Assembly: GCA_965199765.1 (NCBI GenBank)
Contig: CBDATC010000002.1
Location: 1,116,001 to 1,180,000, forward strand
Direction: 5' to 3'
DNA: 64,000 nt
Origin: JAPOXR01 sp965199765
GTDB taxonomy: Bacteria > Pseudomonadota > Alphaproteobacteria > Rhodobacterales > Rhodobacteraceae
Shown here: piece by piece, positions 1-9,104 of the stretch
How the letters are laid out: every line of letters starts with the position of its first letter
How positions within the stretch are numbered: the first letter of the stretch is position 1
Made by a program: the position numbers and the translations under genes
Notes under the pieces: model-generated
What the model was told of the DNA's origin: nothing
What the model saw: only the letters and a program-made list of their open reading frames with translations
Databases searched by the model: none

Positions 1-227
1 CCCGTTGAAATCACCGCGTCCGTTGTCCAGTCATCCACCCAGTACCGCAGCTGATCGGCTATCGACTGCTGATCATCTTTGCAAATGCGTCTGCTGTTCA
101 CGATATGGCCAGCCGCGCTGATTCGCTCTGCGAGAAGATCGCCGGACGAATCATTCGCTGCGTGACGGCTGTCTGACACAGTAAGCACGGCCATGCGGAC
201 AGGAATGAACGCTCTAACGGCGTTCAT
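1..227 (-). CDS. moaB: Molybdenum cofactor biosynthesis protein MoaB (partial, C-terminus beyond window)
   Basis: Translating the minus strand from an ATG at 227 gives 75 residues before the window edge: MNAVRAFIPVRMAVLTVSDS, then a stretch with HAANDSSGDLLAERI, an AAGH motif, KDD and a final VISTG. This is the MoaB/MogA fold start: the first strand (AVLTVSDSR), the SGD turn and the D-x-VI-TG loop that binds molybdopterin. MoaB-family proteins adenylylate molybdopterin or take part in cofactor maturation. The ATG overlaps the stop codon of the upstream uracil-DNA glycosylase as ATGA, so the two are very likely co-transcribed. The gene is cut by the window and cannot be judged for completeness. 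Confidence 0.85.
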   Translation of the reverse strand, partial: MNAVRAFIPVRMAVLTVSDSRHAANDSSGDLLAERISAAGHIVNSRRICKDDQQSIADQLRYWVDDWTTDAVIST

Positions 228-1054
228 TGCATTTCCTCAAGACGATGCCGAATCGCCAGCAGATCCTGCCAAGATTCTCTTTTGCCGATCGGCCGGCGCA
301 GCAAATACGCAGGATGGTAAGTCGGCATCACCGGAATCCCCAGACTTTCCCGCCACGTTCCGCGCAATTTCGTGATTCCAGTCTGGTCCAGCAGGGCCGA
401 ACACGGAAAATTGCCCATGGCGACCAGCAACCTGGGGGACGCAAGTTCGATGTGCCTTTCCAAAAACGGCCGCATAAGAGTCACCTCATCCGGTTTCGGA
501 TCGCGGTTACCCGGCGGGCGCCAAGGAAGAATATTCGCAAGGTACAACGAACTTTTCGCCTCCTTGGAGTTGCGGTTCAAGCCGATCTTCGAAAACATGA
601 GGTCAAGCAGCCGACCCGCGCTTCCAACAAAGGGCACGCCCTTTCGGGCTTCTTCAGACCCCGGGGCTTCACCAACGATCATTACGTACGCTTCGGGATT
701 TCCATCCGAAAACACTGTTTTTTTTGAAGCGTCGCGCAGATCGCAGTGAGGAAACCGCTCTAATGCTTCACGCAACTCGCTGAGTGATTCGGCAGACCGC
801 GCAGTAGATTTTGCCGCTTCGAGCGCTTTGCCGAGGGAATCCTTCAAAAACCTTGTCTCAGTCAGCCTCGCGGCAGCTGACGGCAGCGGCTGTTCGCTGG
901 AAGCGCGCGACGCTATCTGACGTTTGGTCGGGACAAAACGATTGACAGGAACATCGCCGATAACTTCGTCAGCACCTGTTTCAATGCACCAGCGCAGCAG
1001 CTGGCGGGCAGCATTGAGTTCTGCGTTTTCACTGTTCGCAGTCACAGCTTTCAT
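224..1054 (-). CDS. Uracil-DNA glycosylase, family 4 (UdgA/UdgB-like)
   Basis: 276 residues. The catalytic-domain signature GEAPGSEE, then GVPFVGSAGRLLD, NILPWRPPGNRDP and the late PTYHPAYLLR motif identify a family 4/5-type uracil-DNA glycosylase, which removes uracil from DNA in base excision repair. The ATG at 1054 is preferred over one at 1126 because AGGAC sits about 8 nt upstream and the extra 24 residues are Arg-rich and unlike the family. Family 4 enzymes usually carry a 4Fe-4S cluster; here the expected CxxC near the N-terminus of the domain is not visible (only single Cys residues), so cluster binding is doubtful. It overlaps moaB by 4 nt. Confidence 0.85.
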   Translation of the reverse strand: MKAVTANSENAELNAARQLLRWCIETGADEVIGDVPVNRFVPTKRQIASRASSEQPLPSAAARLTETRFLKDSLGKALEAAKSTARSAESLSELREALERFPHCDLRDASKKTVFSDGNPEAYVMIVGEAPGSEEARKGVPFVGSAGRLLDLMFSKIGLNRNSKEAKSSLYLANILPWRPPGNRDPKPDEVTLMRPFLERHIELASPRLLVAMGNFPCSALLDQTGITKLRGTWRESLGIPVMPTYHPAYLLRRPIGKRESWQDLLAIRHRLEEMQ

Positions 1055-1490
1055 TCGATCAAGTCCTGTAAGTTTCAGCGGTCGACGCCGCGCACGGGTA
1101 TGTGCATCCCGCCTCAGCGCATTCATGCATTTAGCCGTATTCGCTATTCGTCAACAACTCACAATTTCCGAAAGCGTACGACAAACCAGACGGTCGTCCA
1201 ACCTGATGCAGCGCCGAGCAGAGCTCCTGACCGCGGCAGGCATGCGCGATCGATGTCATGACGGAACCGCACAAAAAGCTCTGGGAAACTGAATACGGTT
1301 CAATTCACTTTTGTCAAACAAAGCCGGGTTGGGTCGCTGTTTGGAGTTCCTGATCGGCTCGACACACCGGAACCAGTCGGGATTGCTTCTGTCGGCGGTC
1401 GAAACAATACTCCGGCATTCGATCATGCCATCTTGTATTCGCTTGACCTTAAAGCGTATTGCTTGGGTAAAGAATTGCAGCGCGGGTTCC
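1055..1490. other. Intergenic region between udg and plsY
   Basis: Divergent spacer of 436 bases. It should hold the promoters of the udg-moaB pair and of plsY. The open frames on either strand have no recognisable protein and no good ribosome binding site. I see no RNA gene or strong hairpin in it. Confidence 0.5.
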
Positions 1491-2126
1491 ATGATTCCTG
1501 AATTCACATCAACTCTTGCAACACTGGCCGGAGTCGCCGTTGCCGCCTACTTGGTCGGCTCGATTCCGTTTGGTCTATTGCTGACAAAGCTACTGGGGCT
1601 GACCGATCCAAGAACCATCGGGTCAAGAAACATTGGCGCAAGCAACGTCCTGCGCACCGGCAGCAAAACAGCCGCCGGTCTGACTCTCCTGCTCGACGGC
1701 GGCAAGGGATTGGCAGCTGTTCTGATCACCGGACTTCTTTTTGATCCGGACGCGGTGCAGATTGCAGGATTGATGGCATTCATCGGTCATCTTTTTCCAA
1801 TCTGGCTAAAGCTCCGAGGAGGCAAAGGCGTCGCCACCTATCTCGGGGTTTTGCTTGCACTCTCTCCGGCCGCGGGCATCGTAACCTGCCTCACATGGCT
1901 GACGGTCGCGTTCATTGTGCGCATATCGTCCGCCTGCGCTATTGTGGCAGTCATCTTGGCGCCGGTCTGGTTGATTCTGCTAAGCGACCCAACCAACGTC
2001 GGCGCAATCATTCTCATGTCAGCGCTGGTGCTGATCCGCCATCACCAAAACATCAAACGATTGATGGCGGGCAGCGAGCCGAAAATTAAATTCGGACGGG
2101 GTAAGCAAAACAATCCCCATCAATAG
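1491..2126 (+). CDS. plsY: Glycerol-3-phosphate acyltransferase PlsY
   Basis: 211-residue integral membrane protein. It carries the PlsY signatures: GSIPFG in the first transmembrane segment, the loop motif GSRNIGASNVLRTG, DGGKG, and GHLFPIWLKLRGGKGVAT. The family transfers the acyl group from acyl-phosphate to sn-glycerol-3-phosphate, the first step of phospholipid synthesis in the inner membrane. The open frame runs upstream to 1311, but the ATG at 1491 fits the family N-terminus (MIPEFTSTLATLAGVAVAAY). The stop overlaps the convergent gshA stop by 7 nt. I do not see the plsX, pyrC or dprA neighbours sometimes found with it. Confidence 0.95.
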   Translation: MIPEFTSTLATLAGVAVAAYLVGSIPFGLLLTKLLGLTDPRTIGSRNIGASNVLRTGSKTAAGLTLLLDGGKGLAAVLITGLLFDPDAVQIAGLMAFIGHLFPIWLKLRGGKGVATYLGVLLALSPAAGIVTCLTWLTVAFIVRISSACAIVAVILAPVWLILLSDPTNVGAIILMSALVLIRHHQNIKRLMAGSEPKIKFGRGKQNNPHQ

Positions 2127-3490
2127 CTGCATTCGGTGTAGATGCGATTAAGGTCGCCGCCCCACTCCGTCTCGACCATGCGCATAAGCTCTTCTGCCGG
2201 TGTCATCCCAGCTTCCAAACACTCGTGCAGCGGATGCAGTAAGTGCGACTCGTCGCGGATCATTCCGCGCGCGCCGGGCACTGCCCGCGCTTTTAACCCT
2301 TCCTGTGCAAACTGAAATGCCCGCTCTGCGCATTCCGCGATTCTCACGCCATTATATTCACCGGCAAGTCCACGCTGATATGCGGCAACACGCAGACCGG
2401 CTCTTGTATCGGCATCCCAGCCCCGGACAAAGTCCCACGCGGCATCAAGCGCTGGCTGATGGTACATGATTCCTGTCCAAAATGATGGCAAGGCGCACAA
2501 ATTTCGCCAAGGACCGGCGTCCGCGCCGCGCATTTCAATAAATCTCTTAACTCTGGCCTCTGGGAAAATTGTGGTCAGATGATCGGCCCAATCCGAAATC
2601 AGCGGCTTTTCACCAGGAAGAGCGGGAAGCCGTCCTTGCATAAAATCTCGGAAAGATTGACCGAGCGCATTATGGTACACTCCGTCTCTGTGAACGAAAT
2701 ACATCGGAACATTGAGCGCATAATCCGTCCAAGCCTCGAAACCGAATCCTTCTTCGAACACGAAGGGGAGCATTCCAGTCCGATCAGAATCAAGATCATG
2801 CCAAAATCGGTTTCTGACACTCAGCAATCCGGTTTTCTTGCCTTCAAAATATGGTGAGTATGCAAAAAGGGCCGTAGCGATCGGCTGCAAAGCAAGACCT
2901 ACCCGCAATTTTTTGACCATGTCGGATTCGGTTGCAAAATCCAGATTCACCTGCACCGTGCAGGTGCGGTACATCATCGAAGTTCCGAATAATCCAACTC
3001 TTCCCATATATTCGGTCATCAGCCGGTACCGGCCTTTGGGCATCATTGGCATTTGATCGTGAAACCAATGCGGCGCTGCGCCGATGCCGATGAAGCGGGC
3101 CCCAACCCGATCAGCGATTGTTTTGACCTGACGCAGATGCTCGTTCACTTCGTCGCATGTCTCATGCAAACTGTTGAGAGGCGCTCCCGACAGTTCCAAC
3201 TGGCCGCCTGGTTCCAATGAAATATTGGCGCCGTCCTTTTCCAACCCGATGATGTTCCGCGCTTCGCGCAGTTCATTCCAGCCGAATTCGTCTCTCAGTC
3301 CTTCGAGGAGCGCTCGAATCGAACATTCGCCGTCATACGGAAGCGGGAGACCGGACGATGCATTGAACCCGAATTTTTCGTGCTCGGTTCCAATTCGCCA
3401 GTCTTCAGGCGGTTTGCAACCTTCTGCGCAATACTCAACAAGCTGATCGTAGGATTCGACGGCAGCGCCGCCGGACTGCGGAATAGACAT
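2120..3490 (-). CDS. gshA: Glutamate--cysteine ligase (alphaproteobacterial/plant-type)
   Basis: 456 residues. The N-terminal RIGTEHEKFGF, the internal LEPGGQLELSG, MMYRTCTVQVNLDF and the HPALDAAWDFV-type C-terminal region match the GshA type shared by alphaproteobacteria and plants rather than the enterobacterial form. It ligates glutamate and cysteine to gamma-glutamylcysteine, the first step of glutathione synthesis in the cytosol; the second enzyme, gshB, lies at about 36 kb. It follows rsmE on the same strand after a spacer of about 300 nt, an order common in the class. Its stop is interleaved with the convergent plsY stop. Confidence 0.95.
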   Translation of the reverse strand: MSIPQSGGAAVESYDQLVEYCAEGCKPPEDWRIGTEHEKFGFNASSGLPLPYDGECSIRALLEGLRDEFGWNELREARNIIGLEKDGANISLEPGGQLELSGAPLNSLHETCDEVNEHLRQVKTIADRVGARFIGIGAAPHWFHDQMPMMPKGRYRLMTEYMGRVGLFGTSMMYRTCTVQVNLDFATESDMVKKLRVGLALQPIATALFAYSPYFEGKKTGLLSVRNRFWHDLDSDRTGMLPFVFEEGFGFEAWTDYALNVPMYFVHRDGVYHNALGQSFRDFMQGRLPALPGEKPLISDWADHLTTIFPEARVKRFIEMRGADAGPWRNLCALPSFWTGIMYHQPALDAAWDFVRGWDADTRAGLRVAAYQRGLAGEYNGVRIAECAERAFQFAQEGLKARAVPGARGMIRDESHLLHPLHECLEAGMTPAEELMRMVETEWGGDLNRIYTECSY

Positions 3491-3786
3491 TCAAAAACAC
3501 TCGCGGGACCGCAACTGCACTGTCTATAGACCCACAGACCGGTGCCCGACAAGTGTGACGCCATTTCCTTCGGCAAAGATTGCAGGAACAATAATGCAAT
3601 TGCTCTCCAAACACAGAACACAGCCGTTAGCGTTGACTATCAAATTGAGCGCTTACCGCAAATTGATGCTTTGCGCATGATTGCTGCCGCTGTCGCCAGA
3701 ATTTTCCCGCATAACCCGAAGCTACGGATAGTCCGGACGCTGAAAGGCTGGGCTCTGACTCGAGAATGGGAAACGTCTGCGCTGTC
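3491..3786. other. Spacer between rsmE and gshA
   Basis: About 300 bases between two same-strand genes. It probably carries the gshA promoter. I see no convincing reading frame, RNA or terminator hairpin. Confidence 0.4.
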
Positions 3787-4515
3787 TCAAAGGCTCCTGC
3801 GCGGAATACTCAGCAAAGACAAGGCTGCGACAGCAGCCGTTTCCGTCCGCAAGATTCGCGAGCCTAATCCCGCTGCCGCGGTGCATTCGTGATCTTTCAA
3901 CAATGCCCGTTCTTTGGGCGAAAATCCCCCTTCGGGACCAATTAGAATTGCTGTGCGCTGCACATCCCTGTCAATGATTGGAAAACCGTAATTGCCCGGT
4001 AGAGTTTCATCACAATAAATCAGCATTCGATCCTTTGGCCACGATCCCAATAGTTGCAAAAGCGGAGTCGGTTTGCAGATTTCTGGAACGTGCATGGCCC
4101 CGCACTGCTCAGCGGCTTCTATGGCCACCGCCAGCCATCTATCGGTTCTTACACCTCGGTCATTGGCAAATTCGGTTAATACAGGGCAGACTTTCGCCAC
4201 TCCGAGTTCCGCTGCTTTTTCGACGGCGAACTCCGAACGCGACCTTCGAACCGGGGCAAACAGCAGCCATCGGTCCATTGGTTTCAATTGAGTGCGCATC
4301 TGCTCTTGGCAAAACAGTATATGCTTTTTCCCACTCGCCCGCAGTTCAGCGCGCCATTCTCCATCAACTCCATTGAATAAAGCGACAGACCCGCCAATGC
4401 GCAGCCGCATTACCCGTTTCAAAAAATGCAGCTGCTCGGACGCCGGCACAACAGTTTGCGCGGCTGCAAGATGTTGCTTTACATAGAGTCTGGATTTCGC
4501 AGCCTTCTGAACCAT
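3787..4515 (-). CDS. rsmE: 16S rRNA (uracil(1498)-N(3))-methyltransferase RsmE
   Basis: 242 residues with the RsmE architecture: an N-terminal PUA-like part (HFLKRVMRLRIGG, LFNGVDGEW), then the SPOUT methyltransferase knot with LIGPEGGFSPKERALL and the C-terminal LGSRILRTETAAVAAL motif that binds S-adenosylmethionine. It methylates U1498 in helix 44 of 16S rRNA. It is transcribed divergently from ubiA, with only about 11 nt between the two starts, so their promoters overlap the opposite gene's leader. Confidence 0.95.
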   Translation of the reverse strand: MVQKAAKSRLYVKQHLAAAQTVVPASEQLHFLKRVMRLRIGGSVALFNGVDGEWRAELRASGKKHILFCQEQMRTQLKPMDRWLLFAPVRRSRSEFAVEKAAELGVAKVCPVLTEFANDRGVRTDRWLAVAIEAAEQCGAMHVPEICKPTPLLQLLGSWPKDRMLIYCDETLPGNYGFPIIDRDVQRTAILIGPEGGFSPKERALLKDHECTAAAGLGSRILRTETAAVAALSLLSIPRRSL

Positions 4516-4526
4516 GTCAAGAGTCT

Positions 4527-5501
4527 ATGAAACACACCAACCAAAATCCAGAACCAGTCCGAGAATTCGAAAAGGTTTCTGACGCTGTTGAACAAAGCTG
4601 GGTTGATCACCGCGCTCCGAGCTCGTGGAGACCATATTTGCGGCTTTCCCGGGCAGACAGGCCAATCGGCGCATGGCTTCTCCTGCTGCCTTGCTGGTGG
4701 TCTTTGCCGCTTGCGATCGCTGATCACCCGGGATCATTGCGAACCGGAGACATCTGGATCGCCGCCGCATGCTGGATTGGAGCATTTCTTATGCGCGGAG
4801 CAGGTTGCAGCTGGAACGACTTTATGGACCAGCGAGTGGACGCACAGGTCCGTCGGACGCGTTCCAGACCTCTGCCATCTGGTCAGGTTACTTCCAAGCA
4901 GGCTTTACTATGGATGGCCATACAGGCTTTGCTGGCATTTTTCGTATTGCTGACATTCAACACGTTCTCCATCTGGCTGGGCATTATCTCATTGCTTCCA
5001 GTCGCAATCTATCCGATGGCCAAACGATTCACGTGGTGGCCTCAGCTCTTTCTTGGGGTTGCATTCAATTGGGGAGCACTCCTTGCATGGTCCGCTCATA
5101 CCGCTTCTCTCGCTGTCGCTCCGTTTCTAATTTACCTGTCAGGCATTTTCTGGACGCTGTTTTACGATACGATTTATGCACATCAGGACCGTGAAGATGA
5201 TGGAGTGATCGGTGTGCGCTCCACTGCCCGATTGTTAGGCGGACGAACAAAATTCTGGCTGAGATTGTTTGCTGGATTTTCGGTTTTATTTTTGCTAGCA
5301 GCTGTTTATTCAATCGAACTCAAGCCTGGTGCGCTTGCAATGGCATTCGCTGGCGTTATGGGATTTGGGCTGCACTTGCTATGGCAGCTCAGACGCTTGG
5401 ATATTGACTCGCCCGCGACCTGCTTAATGCTGTTTCGCTCGAATCGAAATGCCGGGCTGATTCCAGCACCGTTTTTTGCAGCTGCAATCTTTGCGGGCTA
5501 A
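4527..5501 (+). CDS. ubiA: 4-hydroxybenzoate polyprenyltransferase
   Basis: 324 residues with a cytosolic N-terminus of about 40 residues followed by roughly eight or nine membrane segments. Both UbiA prenyl-diphosphate-binding Asp motifs are present: NDFMDQRVD and DTIYAHQDREDD. SRPLPSGQVT is the conserved loop after the first motif. The enzyme attaches the polyprenyl tail to 4-hydroxybenzoate in ubiquinone synthesis. It is divergent from rsmE and is followed after 21 nt by an OmpA-domain gene. Confidence 0.95.
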   Translation: MKHTNQNPEPVREFEKVSDAVEQSWVDHRAPSSWRPYLRLSRADRPIGAWLLLLPCWWSLPLAIADHPGSLRTGDIWIAAACWIGAFLMRGAGCSWNDFMDQRVDAQVRRTRSRPLPSGQVTSKQALLWMAIQALLAFFVLLTFNTFSIWLGIISLLPVAIYPMAKRFTWWPQLFLGVAFNWGALLAWSAHTASLAVAPFLIYLSGIFWTLFYDTIYAHQDREDDGVIGVRSTARLLGGRTKFWLRLFAGFSVLFLLAAVYSIELKPGALAMAFAGVMGFGLHLLWQLRRLDIDSPATCLMLFRSNRNAGLIPAPFFAAAIFAG

Positions 5502-5522
5502 GAATCGGCGGATAGGTTCGCT

Positions 5523-7334
5523 ATGGCTTTATTCTACCCACTCACAGTCTTTCTCGCAGCGGCGCTGACTTCAACCGCTGTCGGCATCTTTTCAGCATAT
5601 TTCATTGAGAACAACATTGTCCAAAGAGCCTCGGAACTGCTCTCTCAGAATGGACTGGCCTGGGCATCCGCTAAAGCAGATGGGCGGTTGGTTGAAGTCA
5701 CCGGAACATATCCGAATCTGTCGCGGAGATTAGCGGCACTGGATTTGCTCCGAAACGAGTTCGGTGAGACGCGCGTGACTGAAAACACACGAAGAAGTGA
5801 CGATTTTGATTCCCTATATCAGCCGAGCCTGCAGCTCTTAAAGTCTGAAGACAGCGTGGTTGTGCTTGGTTTATTGACCAGCGAAGACGAGCGCTCGCGG
5901 GTTTTTGCCGCTGTCCGTCAATCGGCGCCCAGTGCAAGGCTGGAGACAATGCTCAATGTTCTGCCGATCAATTCCAGTGCAGAATGGAAAGAGGCTCTGG
6001 AATTTGCGGTTGGCACGTTTCACATCAATGAGGTTGTCAGCATCGGGATCACCAACAATGCGGTGGAGATCGCAATTCTTGCTGATTCGAGATCCGATGG
6101 CCAATCCATTCAGACACAGCTGGAAGAATTGAATCGCAACAGTGTCGAAGTTGATTTTCTGTTGTCGGCTCCAAGACCAAACATTAATCCATTCGCGTTT
6201 CGGGCGGAATTCAGACAGGGGTCGGTGAGGTTGACCACCTGCTATACCGAAGATGAAGGCGACCGAGAGCTGATCTTCGCGGCTGCGGCGTCCGGCGGAC
6301 GTCAGGTTACCGGAAGTTGCCGCCTTGCACGCGGTGCCCCTGACGAATTTTGGGCGGAAGCCATTCAATCGGTGCTGCAGGAAACCCGTGTCGATGGATC
6401 CGCTGTGCTATCGGCGGAGGGTAAATCCATCACTCTTTGGTCATCTGATGAGGCAACATTCAGCCATCTGAATGGAAGAAAATACTCGGATCTTCCTGCC
6501 GGTTACCGGCTGTTCTTGATTGAACCGGAGCTGAGGTCCACCTCGGATGATCTGGAAATCAGACAAGCCACTCTGGTTGTCAAGATTGATGCTAATGAAA
6601 CTGTTGAATTAACCGGAACAGTTTCAGACGCGGAATCCCATCGGGCGATTTCACTTGCAGCCATGGCGAATCTCGGAGTCGGAGAGCTAATCGACAATTT
6701 GCGCATTGACGAAAGTCAAGATGATTTGACCGTTGAAACTGTGCTGCGTGTCTTGGAAGTTATCTCGGATCTGCATACCGGATATGTGGCGCTTTCAGGC
6801 GGCAGCATCACTGTTCAAGGTAATTCCGCCGAACTAGGGGTCGATGAACTGATCAAAGCGAAATTGGTCAATATCGAACCAGAAAAGCGGGTGTCGGTGA
6901 ATGTCAAGTATGATGCGACGATTAACGCAGCCCCACCCCCGATGGACCCGCGACGCTGCATACAGCTCCTCGAAGATGCTCAGGCAATCGAAAAAATCTC
7001 ATTTGACCCTGGTTCCACCATGGTCCGTGCAACTTCACTGCCGACGATTAACAAGATTGCCGAAATATTGACGGACTGCACACATGTGCCGATTGAAATT
7101 TCAGGTCATACCGACAATCAGGGTCGAGAAAGCATGAACCTCCGCCTGAGCTCCGCCCGCGCCCGTGCGGTTCTGGACGCCATAATCAATCGAGGCGTTG
7201 TTTCGCGGAATTTAATTTCCATTGGATATGGCGAGTCGAGTCCGATCGCTGACAACAAAACCAAAGAAGGACGCGAGCAAAACCGCCGCATTGAATTCCA
7301 GCTGCTTGATGGAGTGCATGCGGTTCCTCAATAG
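5523..7334 (+). CDS. OmpA-domain cell-envelope protein with N-terminal membrane anchor
   Basis: 603 residues. The first 30 or so form one hydrophobic segment (PLTVFLAAALTSTAVGIFSA), either an uncleaved signal anchor or a signal peptide. The long middle part has repeated VEVTG/VELTGTVSD units typical of BON-like domains. The last 110 residues are an OmpA/MotB peptidoglycan-binding domain: IEISGHTDNQG, NLRLSSARARAVLDAI, IGYGESSPIADN and EQNRRIEFQLL. The likely role is anchoring the envelope to peptidoglycan from the periplasmic face of a membrane. It probably shares a transcript with ubiA. The exact function is unknown. Confidence 0.85.
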   Translation: MALFYPLTVFLAAALTSTAVGIFSAYFIENNIVQRASELLSQNGLAWASAKADGRLVEVTGTYPNLSRRLAALDLLRNEFGETRVTENTRRSDDFDSLYQPSLQLLKSEDSVVVLGLLTSEDERSRVFAAVRQSAPSARLETMLNVLPINSSAEWKEALEFAVGTFHINEVVSIGITNNAVEIAILADSRSDGQSIQTQLEELNRNSVEVDFLLSAPRPNINPFAFRAEFRQGSVRLTTCYTEDEGDRELIFAAAASGGRQVTGSCRLARGAPDEFWAEAIQSVLQETRVDGSAVLSAEGKSITLWSSDEATFSHLNGRKYSDLPAGYRLFLIEPELRSTSDDLEIRQATLVVKIDANETVELTGTVSDAESHRAISLAAMANLGVGELIDNLRIDESQDDLTVETVLRVLEVISDLHTGYVALSGGSITVQGNSAELGVDELIKAKLVNIEPEKRVSVNVKYDATINAAPPPMDPRRCIQLLEDAQAIEKISFDPGSTMVRATSLPTINKIAEILTDCTHVPIEISGHTDNQGRESMNLRLSSARARAVLDAIINRGVVSRNLISIGYGESSPIADNKTKEGREQNRRIEFQLLDGVHAVPQ

Positions 7335-8101
7335 CAGTGTGTCGCGAGCAAAACTGGAATGAGAAGAATGACCGGTATGCCGATCGCAGCTCTATATGCG
7401 GGTTTCCGTTTGGGTTGGATGGCGGATAGGATTTGGATTAGACCTCGAAGCCCATCGCGCATGCTCCAAAGTCAAATTCACAGATCCTGACTTCAAATCT
7501 TGACCAAAGCGGGTGTGCTGGCAGGAAATCGCCCAGCTTCATTGCGTTCAACAATTTTTGGTGTTTGCGTTGCGGTTGAGCCGCTCAACCAACAACGAAG
7601 AATAACTGCGATATCTGGTTTAGCACACGCCATGGCACACTGCGTTTCCCAAAGTGCAGCGGTCCGATCCAATCGAAGAGATCTCCACGTTCGAGGACCG
7701 GCAGCTTTCAAATTCCGGCCGTCCACATCAAAGCGCGGTTTAAAACAAGGTGTGCCATGACAAACTGTCATAGGAAAGCAAAGCCATGCCAAGCAGCGTA
7801 AGCACATCGCTATGCCCGAATACTACTGGCAACTGTTTGAAATCTTCCTTTTGATTGCACGACGAACCAACAGCTGGGTTATCTCAGCCACCGCCGGTTT
7901 TTTTCTGAAACCAGGACACGACAGCCGCAAAATCTACGGAAACCCAGCTGCGCATGCTTGCTAGCTCCCACAAATCGCAGGCACCAAGGAACATTGCAAT
8001 TCTTTCAGGTTTAGATAGATTCAGTTCCTCGTCCAGACAACAAAACACTCTGATTCCAAGTACTAACAATTGACTCGAGCGAATTCAGGAAAGCACGCGA
8101 T
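7335..8101. other. Long intergenic stretch without a supported gene
   Basis: 767 bases. Frames of 60 to 104 codons exist on both strands, but they overlap each other, lack ribosome binding sites and look compositional. One frame beginning near 7812 (MPEYYWQLFEIFLLIARR) starts with a hydrophobic helix but decays into non-protein-like sequence by 50 codons. It could be a degraded membrane protein gene. I see no tRNA, repeat or strong terminator. Confidence 0.4.
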
Positions 8102-8368
8102 ATGAATTTTGATATGCTGGCGATTCTCATGACAGCCGTATCTATGACGATGTTTGTATTGGGTTGGATTAGTTGCTGGATTTGGATTCGGATTCGGAAG
8201 GCATCAACGGCTCAACAGTCCAGCGCCAACAGCGGAAACAGGCAATATGGAGATGCTTCAGTAACAACCGCAAGTCAATTCCTTGACCGCGGCATCAGGC
8301 CAAGGACACAAAGCGAGAGAGAAAGCCAACAGGCAGGACACTCTGAGCATTCGGCTTCCGGATACTAG
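8102..8368 (+). CDS. Small single-pass membrane protein, unknown function
   Basis: 88 residues. One strong hydrophobic segment (about residues 5 to 30, including AVSMTMFVLGWISCWIWI) is followed by a polar, Ser/Gln-rich tail without recognisable motifs. An AGGAAAG ribosome binding site lies 8 nt upstream of the ATG, which is the main reason to believe it. It converges on moaE with a gap of 13 nt. I do not recognise the family. It could also be a chance frame in the surrounding non-coding stretch. Confidence 0.4.
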   Translation: MNFDMLAILMTAVSMTMFVLGWISCWIWIRIRKASTAQQSSANSGNRQYGDASVTTASQFLDRGIRPRTQSERESQQAGHSEHSASGY

Positions 8369-8381
8369 GCTGCAATGCCAA

Positions 8382-8846
8382 CTAAATCTCTCCATTGGCA
8401 GCAGCCCATCTTTCAACCGCGGTCTCGTCCTCTTCACGGCTTTCAACCCAATCGCTTCGAGTGTCGCGATACTCCTTTTTCCAAAACGGAGCGCGCGATT
8501 TCAAATAATCCATCAGAAACATAGCGGCTTCAAACGCTTCCATTCGGTGGGAAGCATGCACAACCACCATGACGATCGCCTCTCCGGGATAGAGATCGCC
8601 GTAACGATGTATGACATGGCATCGAATGATTCGCCATCGCCGGTGAGCCTCGGCGACCATGGTCTCAATCGCCGATTTGGTCATCGTCGGATAATGTTCG
8701 ATCAGAAGTTTTTTGATCGGATCGTTCGCCGGTGACCGCACAATTCCGGTAAAACTCACCGAAGCACCAACAGCGCAGTCGCTTTCAGCAAGACGTTTGA
8801 ACTCCAATCCGGGATCAAACGCCGCTTCCTGCACCCTGACCGACAA
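8382..8846 (-). CDS. moaE: Molybdopterin synthase catalytic subunit MoaE
   Basis: 154 residues with MoaE landmarks: GASVSFTGIVR, the LLIEHYPTM strand, HRYGDLYPGEAIVMVVV, ASHRMEAFEA and the LKSRAPFWKKEY motif, whose lysines contact the MoaD tail and substrate. The enzyme puts two sulfur atoms from MoaD thiocarboxylate onto precursor Z (cPMP) to form molybdopterin. The start is a TTG just after the moaD stop. Its ribosome binding site AGGAGG lies inside the last moaD codons, so the subunits are translationally linked. Confidence 0.95.
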   Translation of the reverse strand: MSVRVQEAAFDPGLEFKRLAESDCAVGASVSFTGIVRSPANDPIKKLLIEHYPTMTKSAIETMVAEAHRRWRIIRCHVIHRYGDLYPGEAIVMVVVHASHRMEAFEAAMFLMDYLKSRAPFWKKEYRDTRSDWVESREEDETAVERWAAANGEI

Positions 8847-8847
8847 T

Positions 8848-9102
8848 TCAACCTCCTGTCATCGGCGGAAAAAACGCAATCTCCTGTGCACCGGTGATCT
8901 GTTCTTCAAATCCCACAAGCTTCTGGTCGACCGCAACGCGAATTCCTTTTCTGTCTTCCAAAGCTTTTGCGTAACGCGGCTCACGCGTCCGCAGTTCAGC
9001 GACGAGTTCATCCACTGTCGACGCGTTTGTGGAAATTCTTTCCTTCGCGATTCCGATTCGTTCGCGCACCCAAGCAAAATACAATACGTCAATCGAATTC
9101 AC
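8848..9102 (-). CDS. moaD: Molybdopterin synthase sulfur carrier subunit MoaD
   Basis: 84 residues with a ubiquitin-like beta-grasp fold that ends in the required Gly-Gly (FFPPMTGG). The C-terminal glycine is adenylylated by MoeB and converted to the thiocarboxylate that MoaE uses. It starts with GTG at 9102, overlaps or abuts the end of pgsA and is followed directly by moaE. The pgsA-moaD-moaE order is common in alphaproteobacteria. Confidence 0.95.
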   Translation of the reverse strand: MNSIDVLYFAWVRERIGIAKERISTNASTVDELVAELRTREPRYAKALEDRKGIRVAVDQKLVGFEEQITGAQEIAFFPPMTGG

Positions 9103-9104
9103 AG

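Noticed and set aside
1311..1490. 60-codon N-terminal extension of PlsY
   Set aside because: PlsY proteins begin a few residues before the first membrane segment, as the ATG at 1491 does; the extension is basic and unlike the family.
3542..3892. 116-codon plus-strand frame between gshA and rsmE
   Set aside because: No ribosome binding site, partly antisense to the end of rsmE, and no protein-like conservation pattern.
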